Assembly: GCA_965224515.1 (NCBI GenBank)
Contig: OZ245051.1
Location: 1,674,001 to 1,738,000, forward strand
Length of the DNA: 64,000 nt
Direction of reading: 5' to 3'
From: Sedimenticola_A sp040506425
Lineage (GTDB): Bacteria > Pseudomonadota > Gammaproteobacteria > Chromatiales > Chromatiaceae
In this document: piece after piece, positions 57,645 through 64,000 of the stretch
Position numbering within the stretch: position 1 is the stretch's first letter
How the letters are laid out: every line of letters begins with the position of its first letter
Notes under the pieces: model-generated
What the model was told of the DNA's origin: nothing
The model's input: only the letters and a program-made list of their open reading frames with translations
Database searches by the model: none
Made by a program: the position numbers and the translations under genes

Positions 57645-59237
57645 ATGATGAGTGACGAACTGGCACTGCACAGAGAGCTGATCGATCATCTGCAACACCA
57701 GCTGGTACAAAGCCACGGCCGGATGGTTGAGCGGATCGAAACCCACATCTCCAGCGTGCTGTTGGCTGGCGATTACGCCTACAAGATCAAGAAACCCCTG
57801 GACCTTGGCTTTCTCGACTTCTCAACACTGCAACGGCGGCGCTTCTGCTGTGATGAAGAGATTCGCCTCAACCGCAGGCTTGCCCCCGGGATATACCTCG
57901 ATGTAGTGCCCATAACGGGCAGTGTTCGGGCCCCGCGGCTCGGCGGTGAGGGTGAGGCAGTGGAGTACGCAGTACGAATGCGCCGTTTTCCCGATGACGC
58001 ACTGCTCTCTTCAAGGCCCGGTACGCTCGATCATGGCATGGCCCGGACCATCGCCCGGGTGGTTGCCGCATTTCATGCCGGGATAGCCGTTGCCCAGACT
58101 GAAACATCGTTCGGCGAACCCGAAGTGCTGCTGCAGCCAATGCAGGCCAACTTCGATCATATTCGCCAGATCATGCAAGAACCATCGGTGCTCAAACGGC
58201 TCGCTGAGATCGAGAGGTGGACACTTGATCGCTTCTCGACCCTTCGCCCCCTGTTTGAAATGCGCAAGGCCGAGGGCTTTATCCGCGAGTGCCACGGCGA
58301 CCTGCACCTGGGCAATATCGCATGGGTGGATGATGCGCCCCTCATCTTCGACGGTATCGAGTTCAATCCCGATCTGCGCTGGATCGATACCTTTAGTGAA
58401 CTGGCCTTTCTGCTCATGGACCTGGACGAGAAGGGCAGGCAGGATCTGTCACGCCTCGTACTAAACCACTACCTGCAGGTCACCGGTGATTTCGGCGGTC
58501 TGCCGCTGCTGCGGTTCTACCAGGTCTATCGTGCCATGGTGCGGGCAAAGGTTGCGTCAATCCGGCTGGGGCAGGAAGGGCTGGGTGTGAGTGAGCACTC
58601 ACAGATCATGCAGGAGTTCTCCCTCTACCTCTCTCTTGCAGAGCGTTATACACATCCAGGCACCCCGGGCATCGTGATAACCCATGGCCTGTCTGGGTCG
58701 GGCAAGAGCACGCTAGCCACCCAGGTTGTCCAGGCATTGGGCGCAGTGCAGCTGCGCTCTGATGTGGAGCGCAAACGACTGGCGGGGCTCACCGCTGATG
58801 CCCGAACAGATGCGGCGATCTCTGGTGGCATCTATAGCGGGGACTTTACCCGCCGTACATATGAGCGGCTTGCACAGCTGAGCGAACTGGTCGTCAGCAG
58901 CGGTTTTACAGCAGTCGTGGATGCAACCTTTCTGAGTGGGGATCAACGTCTGCTCTTTCAGGGGTTATCCGAGAGACTGGGGGTGCCGTATGCGGTGCTC
59001 GATATCCAGGTTCATGAATATGAGTTGCGCAGGCGGGTGAGCCAACGTACAGCAGAGGGTAACGACCCGTCCGAAGCGGATATCAGCGTGCTGGAATCTC
59101 AGCTTGCATCCTACTCGCCGCTGGCAGTTGATGAGCTCACCCGGGTCATAGCCGTCAGCCCGGAAGATAAGCTTTGGCGTGATCAACTCCTGGAGAGGCT
59201 GGGTGTGTCGAGCAACTCGGTGTCTTCGTGGGAATAG
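57645..59237 (+). CDS. Two-domain kinase-like protein (aminoglycoside phosphotransferase fold plus P-loop ATPase)
   Basis: 530 residues. The N-terminal part (to about 330) is an APH-type kinase fold: invariant-lysine region YAYKIKKPLDLGFLDFSTLQ, catalytic loop CHGDLHLGNIAWVDDAPLIF and metal Asp in FDGIEFNPDLRWID. The C-terminal part (about 340-530) is a gluconate-kinase-like P-loop NTPase with Walker A GLSGSGKSTLA. This fused form is widespread in proteobacteria as an uncharacterised bifunctional kinase; the substrate is unknown. ATG 57645 is used, with ATG 57648 equally possible. Overlaps the convergent cupin gene by 55 bases. Confidence 0.9.
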   Translation: MMSDELALHRELIDHLQHQLVQSHGRMVERIETHISSVLLAGDYAYKIKKPLDLGFLDFSTLQRRRFCCDEEIRLNRRLAPGIYLDVVPITGSVRAPRLGGEGEAVEYAVRMRRFPDDALLSSRPGTLDHGMARTIARVVAAFHAGIAVAQTETSFGEPEVLLQPMQANFDHIRQIMQEPSVLKRLAEIERWTLDRFSTLRPLFEMRKAEGFIRECHGDLHLGNIAWVDDAPLIFDGIEFNPDLRWIDTFSELAFLLMDLDEKGRQDLSRLVLNHYLQVTGDFGGLPLLRFYQVYRAMVRAKVASIRLGQEGLGVSEHSQIMQEFSLYLSLAERYTHPGTPGIVITHGLSGSGKSTLATQVVQALGAVQLRSDVERKRLAGLTADARTDAAISGGIYSGDFTRRTYERLAQLSELVVSSGFTAVVDATFLSGDQRLLFQGLSERLGVPYAVLDIQVHEYELRRRVSQRTAEGNDPSEADISVLESQLASYSPLAVDELTRVIAVSPEDKLWRDQLLERLGVSSNSVSSWE

Positions 59238-59563
59238 GCCGGGCTGCAACAGCAGAGAATGACCAACTCACCCGTGCCGCAATTTTCGATACAGTGTGCC
59301 GTCCCAGGGGCGATACTCACGCTGTCCCCCCGGGAGACTGAAATCTGTTCATCCCCAAGCGTCAGAATCCCTTCGCCAGCTGTTATGTGATAGATCTCTT
59401 CTGTCTTTCGGTGCAGGTGTAAGTGAGTGGTTGCTCCCGCAGGAATAACTGCCTCGGCAAGGCTCTGGTTGTTCACATTGTTATGATCAGGGTGTAGCAG
59501 TTCGCGTATCTCCGAACCGTCCTTTGTGATGTACGGTTCTGCATCATTTCGTCTGCTCTTCAT
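59183..59563 (-). CDS. Cupin-domain protein
   Basis: 126 residues with a complete metal-cupin signature: THLHLHRKTEEIYHITAGEG (HxH, Glu) near residue 46 and GDSVSIAPGTAHCIEN with the last histidine near 88. Typical of small mannose-6-phosphate-isomerase-like or oxygenase-like cupins; activity unknown. An unusual CCC triplet (ILCCCSPAY) lies close to the C-terminus. It overlaps the start of dusA's last codon by four bases and the kinase-like gene by 55 bases at the 3' end. Confidence 0.88.
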   Translation of the reverse strand: MKSRRNDAEPYITKDGSEIRELLHPDHNNVNNQSLAEAVIPAGATTHLHLHRKTEEIYHITAGEGILTLGDEQISVSRGDSVSIAPGTAHCIENCGTGELVILCCCSPAYSHEDTELLDTPSLSRS

Positions 59564-60573
59564 ATGCGAACCTTGGATGCAGCCTCAAGAATGACCGAAC
59601 TGTCAGCACCTTTGCGGTGTGCATTTTCACTGATATGTCTGCGCCATGCCCGGGCACCCGGCTGACCATTGAACAGGCCGAGTATGTGCCGGCTTACGCG
59701 ATTGACCGGTGTCCCGGTAGCCTGCTCCTGCTCAATAAAGGGTATCAGCTGTTCAACTATCTCGTGCCTGGTGGGTATAGGGTGATCATCGCCGTAGATG
59801 TGCAGGTCCGCCTCCGCAAGCATCCAGGGGTTGTTATACGCCTCCCGGCCGATCATCACGCCATCCACATGTTCAAGGTGCACTTTGCTTTGATCCAGCG
59901 TCGTGATGCCGCCATTGATGATGATCTCCAGTGCGGGAAAATCCTGCTTCAACCGATAGACCGTTTCGTAGCTCAGGGGGGGGATCTTGCGATTCTCTTT
60001 TGGGCTCAGACCTTGCAGCCACGCCTTGCGCGCGTGGACGATAAAGGTCCTGCAACCCGCCTCTGAAGATGCACCAATGAAGTCGCACAACTCGCCATAG
60101 CTGTCCCGGTCGTCGATGCCGATACGGTGCTTTACCGTTACCTCGATGGAGACACTCTGCTTCATCGCGTCCACACACTCGGCAACCAGCTCTGGAGTGG
60201 CCATCAGGCAGGCCCCGAAGCGGCCGGACTGCACGCGGTCCGAAGGGCAGCCCACGTTGAGATTGATCTCGTCATAACCCCACTCTTCACCAAGCTTTGC
60301 GCACTGGGCCAGGTCCGCGGGATCGCTGCCCCCAAGCTGCAGGACAACCGGATGTTCAAACTTGTCGAACTTCAGAAACCGCTCCCTGTCGCCATGAATG
60401 ATCGCCCCGGTGGTCACCATCTCGGTATAGAGCACCACGTGCCTGGAGATCAGGCGCAGAAAGTACCGGCAGTAACGATCGGTCCAGTCCAGCATGGGGG
60501 CGATGCAGAGGCGGCGGTCAAGCATGGGAATCAAACCAGGAAGCGGATTGGAAGCTTTGTGATTGCTGACCAT
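59560..60573 (-). CDS. dusA: tRNA-dihydrouridine synthase A
   Basis: FMN-dependent reduction of U20/U20a in tRNA. 337 residues from ATG 60573; an internal ATG at 60525 would begin closer to the usual start. Motifs: RRLCIAPMLDWTDRYCRYFL, NLNVGCPSDRVQSGRFGACL (catalytic Cys), VKHRIGIDDRDSY, FIVHARKAWLQGLSPKENR and NGGITTLDQ, all characteristic of DusA and not DusB or DusC. Runs into the cupin gene. Confidence 0.95.
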   Translation of the reverse strand: MVSNHKASNPLPGLIPMLDRRLCIAPMLDWTDRYCRYFLRLISRHVVLYTEMVTTGAIIHGDRERFLKFDKFEHPVVLQLGGSDPADLAQCAKLGEEWGYDEINLNVGCPSDRVQSGRFGACLMATPELVAECVDAMKQSVSIEVTVKHRIGIDDRDSYGELCDFIGASSEAGCRTFIVHARKAWLQGLSPKENRKIPPLSYETVYRLKQDFPALEIIINGGITTLDQSKVHLEHVDGVMIGREAYNNPWMLAEADLHIYGDDHPIPTRHEIVEQLIPFIEQEQATGTPVNRVSRHILGLFNGQPGARAWRRHISENAHRKGADSSVILEAASKVRI

Positions 60574-60641
60574 GTTAGCAAGCGTTATTCGGTTTGAATA
60601 CAGCAAGCGGTAGAAGGTTGGTGAAGCTTACGTAAAGGGAT

Positions 60642-60684
60642 AAAAAAGCCGGCTGATCTGGATATCAGATTGGCCGGCTTTATT
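60642..60684 (-). terminator. Intrinsic terminator after the SLC13 transporter gene
   Basis: Long hairpin AAAGCCGGC/GCCGGCTTT with an inner stem TGATCTG/CAGATTG-like segment around GATAT. The A-run at its left on the plus strand is the T-tract for the minus-strand transporter transcript. Confidence 0.85.
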
Positions 60685-60700
60685 GTGAGCGTAAGAGTCC

Positions 60701-62689
60701 TTAAAACACCAGGTTCATCATGCCGATCATGACAACGAGAAACAGCACGGTCATGATGCCTCCGGCTTTCATGAAGTCGGGTACGCGGTAACCACCAGGC
60801 CCCATGATCAGGGCGTTGACCTGGTGGGTGGGGATGAGGAACGAATTGGAGGTTGCGATGGCCACGGTAAGGGCAAAAACCGCCGGGTTGGCGTCAGCGC
60901 CAATGGCGATGTTGACTGCCAGGGGAACCAGTAGAACAGTTGCGCCTACGTTGGACATTACCAGGGTGAAGAAGGTGGCAAGGACGGCTACGGCGGCCTG
61001 GATCACCCAGATGGGCATGTCGCCTACAACGGCCAGTACCTGCTCGGCAATCCACTTGGCGGTGCCGGTGGTCTCTACCGCAAGGCCAAGGGGGATCAGC
61101 GAGGCGAGCAGGAACACGGTCTTCCAGCTGACGGCCTCGTAGGCCTCTTCGATGTTCAGCACGCCGGAGAGAATCATACCCATGGCGCCGGTGAGCAGGG
61201 CCACGGAGAGGCGGATGTCGGTGAACAGCACCATGAACAGTGCAATGCCGAAGAAGATGGCTGCAGGCAGCACTTTGTGGGGGCGCAGCTCTTCTGGGCG
61301 GGGGTACTCCGTGGTGATGACCACGAAGTCACGGTCTTTCTCGATACGGGCCAGGTCCATCCATGCGGTATGCACGATCAGGGTGTCGCCGGCCTTGAGG
61401 GGCATGTTGCGGATGTCGTCGCCTTCGCGCAGTATCTCGTCGGCGCGGTTGAGGCCGATCATGGCCAGGCCGTAGGTCTTGCGCATCCAGACGTCGCGGG
61501 CGCTCTTGCCGATGAGGCTGGAGCCGGGTGGGATGACCACCTCTGCAATACCCGCCTTTGTGCTGGAGAGATCGTCGACGAAGGTGCGCATCGTGTCGCG
61601 CAGTTTCAGGCCCAGGGCGGTGACCATGGTCTCCAGGTCTTCAGGTGCTGCAACCACGCCCAGCACCATGCCGGCCTGGATGCTGACATCGCGTGCCAGG
61701 GCGCCGGGGCCGACGCGGTTGGCCTCGCCGGGTAGCTTGGTTGCGATGATACGCACGCAGAAATCTGTTTCCACCTCGTCGATCAGCTTGCCGATCATCT
61801 TGCAGTCGTCTTTCACCACCACTTCCCTGACCTTGTAGTCCAGGCCGTAGACCTTGTGAAAGTACGACATAGAGTCGCCTGCAGAGGTGCTGCTCTCGCT
61901 CTTGCTCTTGGGCAGTACGAAGCGACCCGCGATCACGAAGTAGATGATGCCGGTGGCGATCAGCGCCACACCCACGGGGGTAACAGAGAACAGGCCCCAG
62001 GTCTCCATCTGCTGACCTTCCGGCAGTGCCTGGTTGGAGGTAAGGATCAGGTCGTTGAGCAGGATCAGGGGGCTGGAGCCCACCATGGTCATGGTGCCGC
62101 CAAGGATCGCGGTGAATCCCATGGGCATCAGCAGCCGTGACATAGGCAGGCCGGATCGGGCCGAGATTCGCGATACCACCGGCAGGAACAGTGCGGCAGC
62201 GCCGACGTTCTGCATGAAAGATGAGATGAAGCCGACGGTGGCGGAGATGATCGGGATGATGCGGGTCTCGGTGGTGCCGCCGATCTTAAGGATGAAGGCG
62301 GCAACCTTGCTCATGATGCCGGTCTTGTCCAGTCCGGCGCCGATGATCATTACGGCGATGATGGAGATCACGGCGTTGGATGAGAAGCCGTCGAACAGGT
62401 GTTTGTTATCAACCAACCCCTGTTCCAGTCCCATGACCGGTGCCAGCAGTGAAGTCAGTCCCAGCAGTACCATGACCGTTGCGGCGGCTACATCGACACC
62501 CACAACTTCGAATGCAAAGAGGTAGATGGTGAGCATCAGAATGGCGCTGACCCAGGCTATCTCAACCGAAGGAACCACTGTGGCCAGAAATGCGGCCAGG
62601 GCGGCAAAGACAGCAGCTGCGATGATCTGCTTGGAGGTAAATATTCCCGGTTTGGTGATGCTCTGTTCTTCATCCGCAGGTTTGTTCAT
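60701..62689 (-). CDS. SLC13/DASS-family permease with two TrkA-C domains
   Basis: 662 residues. Two membrane halves, each of about six hydrophobic segments, are separated by a cytoplasmic block (about 255-440) holding two RCK_C/TrkA-C domains, as in bacterial sulfate or dicarboxylate transporters of the SLC13/YfbS type. Conserved substrate-site sequences are SSFMQNVGAAALFLPVVSRI and GGTMTMVGSSPLILLNDLIL in the first half and LVMSNVGATVLLVPLAVNIA with TSNSFLIPTHQVNALIMGPG in the second. Substrate may be sulfate, another anion or a dicarboxylate. Followed by a strong terminator. Confidence 0.92.
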   Translation of the reverse strand: MNKPADEEQSITKPGIFTSKQIIAAAVFAALAAFLATVVPSVEIAWVSAILMLTIYLFAFEVVGVDVAAATVMVLLGLTSLLAPVMGLEQGLVDNKHLFDGFSSNAVISIIAVMIIGAGLDKTGIMSKVAAFILKIGGTTETRIIPIISATVGFISSFMQNVGAAALFLPVVSRISARSGLPMSRLLMPMGFTAILGGTMTMVGSSPLILLNDLILTSNQALPEGQQMETWGLFSVTPVGVALIATGIIYFVIAGRFVLPKSKSESSTSAGDSMSYFHKVYGLDYKVREVVVKDDCKMIGKLIDEVETDFCVRIIATKLPGEANRVGPGALARDVSIQAGMVLGVVAAPEDLETMVTALGLKLRDTMRTFVDDLSSTKAGIAEVVIPPGSSLIGKSARDVWMRKTYGLAMIGLNRADEILREGDDIRNMPLKAGDTLIVHTAWMDLARIEKDRDFVVITTEYPRPEELRPHKVLPAAIFFGIALFMVLFTDIRLSVALLTGAMGMILSGVLNIEEAYEAVSWKTVFLLASLIPLGLAVETTGTAKWIAEQVLAVVGDMPIWVIQAAVAVLATFFTLVMSNVGATVLLVPLAVNIAIGADANPAVFALTVAIATSNSFLIPTHQVNALIMGPGGYRVPDFMKAGGIMTVLFLVVMIGMMNLVF

Positions 62690-63250
62690 TACTACTACTC
62701 TTCACTTGTCTCTGGCCAGGGGAAGGTGGATGGATGCACCCTCTGAAAAAGTAAAATATCCACACCATAAATGGGTGAGTCCCGGGAGTGGCGGGTAAAG
62801 CGTGCCACTGCCCTGTTGAAGCATCATTTGATGATGTAGCTGGTTTCAGGTTGTTCGGATATCGGCTGTCGGATGGTTGCCGGGCAGCCCACGCAGACGT
62901 TTCGTTGGCTGCGACAGGAATCGCTTTTCCTTAAGCGTCTCTTCTGCAGCTGTGTCGTCCGATATGCCAATCAGATCAAAAGGGGAGGATGGTTGCAGAT
63001 AACGGCAACTATCGATTCTACGCCCAAATACCTATAACAGATTATTCTAACATACTAATCGCCGGGTGAGAATGAACTCTGTGAGTGTTTCAGGTAAGTC
63101 ATAGAAAACAATTGGTTAACACTCTTTGGAGGGATTGTGTCATGTTTACTGAATGCACCTTCATTTCTAGAGGCTACGGGTTAGAATGACTTCTCTATCA
63201 ACACGTTTATGGGTTTGTGCGAATCTGCAAGGGGTGTCGCCGGAATACTT
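62690..63250. other. 561-base intergenic region between divergent genes
   Basis: Separates the SLC13 transporter (minus) and the methyltransferase (plus). No gene was supported on either strand. Loose imperfect palindromes occur (for example CGGATATCGGC near 62854 with a rough complement CGTCCGATATGCC near 62956), long enough to suggest a structured leader for the transporter, but no known riboswitch consensus was matched. The AT-rich part 63020-63130 may hold the promoter of the right-hand gene. Confidence 0.5.
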
Positions 63251-64000
63251 ATGAATTACCAGATCTTAGCCATTGTGCTGTTGGCCATTGCAGTTGCGGC
63301 CCTTCTCTATCTCATCGTCAGAATGACCCGGCTTCAGAAGGCCGTATCGGAATTGAATGGCCGGCACCAGGACGCCCTCAAGAGCGAGACACGGACGCTG
63401 TTCCATCAACTGGAAGCCTATAACTATGTGCGCGACAGGCTGGATCTGCACGAGGGACTTCCCTATACCTGGGACTGGTCTGCCAGCCCTGATTTTCTGA
63501 AGATCATCACCGAGCACTGCCTTGAGGCGAAGCCCGCCGTTATCGTGGAGTGCAGCAGCGGCTTGACCTCCTTGGTGCTGGCGCGGTGCTGCAAGATGAA
63601 CGGAGATGGCAGGGTTGTCAGCCTGGAGAACGGCGAGGAGTATGCTGAGAAAACACAACAGCATATTGCCCGCTATGGTTTGCAGCAGCATGCCGAGGTG
63701 CTGCATGCCCCCCTTAAGGATGTAACCATTAGCGGCAGTGTTTATCAGTGGTATGCCCTGGATGATCTGCAGGATGAATCCATCGATATGCTGGTGATCG
63801 ACGGCCCTCCGGGGTTCATTCAGAAGCACTCGCGCTACCCGGCCATACCCCTGCTGTTTGACAAGCTTGCCGACGGTTGCGTCATCTTCATGGATGATGC
63901 CCAGAGAGCGGATGAGAGAGAGATAGTTGAAATGTGGCAGGGTGAACACCACATGCTGAATCATAAATACATCAAAACCCAGAGAGGCTGCTCGATGCTG
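63251..64000 (+). CDS. Membrane-anchored class I SAM-dependent methyltransferase (3' end outside window)
   Basis: 250 residues are visible without a stop. An N-terminal membrane anchor (about 4-24, ILAIVLLAIAVAALLYLIV) is followed by a basic linker and a Rossmann methyltransferase domain. Motif I reads AVIVECSSGLTSLVLARCCK near residue 97, with Ser replacing a usual Gly. Later come RVVSLENGEEYAEKTQQHIA and MLVIDGPPGFIQKHSRYPAI, the D-G-P-P pattern of motif IV in YrrM-like O-methyltransferases. Ligand unknown. The ATG at 63251 is preceded by CGGAA. An antisense open frame at 63266-63964 is considered spurious. Confidence 0.82.
   Translation, partial: MNYQILAIVLLAIAVAALLYLIVRMTRLQKAVSELNGRHQDALKSETRTLFHQLEAYNYVRDRLDLHEGLPYTWDWSASPDFLKIITEHCLEAKPAVIVECSSGLTSLVLARCCKMNGDGRVVSLENGEEYAEKTQQHIARYGLQQHAEVLHAPLKDVTISGSVYQWYALDDLQDESIDMLVIDGPPGFIQKHSRYPAIPLLFDKLADGCVIFMDDAQRADEREIVEMWQGEHHMLNHKYIKTQRGCSML

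Noticed and set aside
63266..63964. 232-residue minus-strand open frame near the right edge
   Set aside because: Antisense to the methyltransferase reading frame, which has an anchor helix and SAM motifs but no stop before the window ends.

Overview
This 64 kb window is ordinary chromosomal DNA from a gammaproteobacterium: GC-rich, densely coding, with no phage, plasmid, rRNA or CRISPR sequence. Gene content suggests a motile, facultatively anaerobic bacterium, perhaps a sulfur-oxidising Chromatiales or Sedimenticola-like lineage. The signs are a DsrC/TusE-family protein, a TauE/SafE protein behind a perfect FNR/Anr box, a TRAP transporter with a TatT partner, a chemoreceptor with a FliA-type promoter, and Pseudomonas-like type IV pilus genes. 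The taxonomy is inference; no marker gene was compared.

Layout. 1-3 kb: end of ileS, lspA, a membrane diguanylate cyclase. 3-7.4 kb (minus strand): two tandem DUF1538 membrane proteins, a PII-like protein, a CBS protein, ampD, ampE and a histidine phosphatase in one tightly packed run. 7.6-12.5 kb: DUF1631 protein behind a CRP-like site, two FKBP isomerases, nadC. 12.5-17.9 kb: repeat island, an EgtB-like protein lacking iron ligands, cbpA, a Ycf46-like AAA ATPase, a single-cysteine DsrC/TusE protein, a HugZ-like protein. 18-21.4 kb: FNR box, TauE/SafE protein, a sigma-54-type AAA+ protein without the GAFTGA loop, two miniature inverted-repeat elements placed in its terminator, a fragment of an acyl-CoA synthetase/acetyltransferase gene, a deacetylase-family enzyme. 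21.4-30 kb: radical SAM protein, TRAP operon (tatT-dctP-cupin-dctQ-dctM), glutaredoxin/BolA, small hypotheticals, an ankyrin lipoprotein, a DksA-like protein and fur. 30-36 kb: hisI-gloB-pyrC, a double-domain 6-carboxytetrahydropterin synthase, a chemoreceptor, tRNA-Thr(CGU). 36-54.6 kb: Irr-like Fur protein, thiO, two consecutive minor-pilin/PilY1 clusters, ispH, fkpB, a reductase-like protein and a cobalamin adenosyltransferase. 55-64 kb: rimO, DUF2892, a kinase-like protein, cupin, dusA, an SLC13 transporter and the start of a membrane-anchored methyltransferase.

The most striking region is 38-52 kb. A complete set fimT-pilV-pilW-pilX-pilY1-pilE is followed by a diverged second set in which pilV and pilW are one in-frame gene; the PilW part has lost its own pilin helix. 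This second set continues with pilX, pilY1, a pilY2-like gene and pilE. The block is flanked by thiO and ispH-fkpB as in Pseudomonas aeruginosa, but ileS-lspA, which normally adjoins fkpB-ispH, lies 50 kb away. A second theme is small mobile repeats sitting in intrinsic terminators at 12.55-12.70 and 19.72-20.16 kb.
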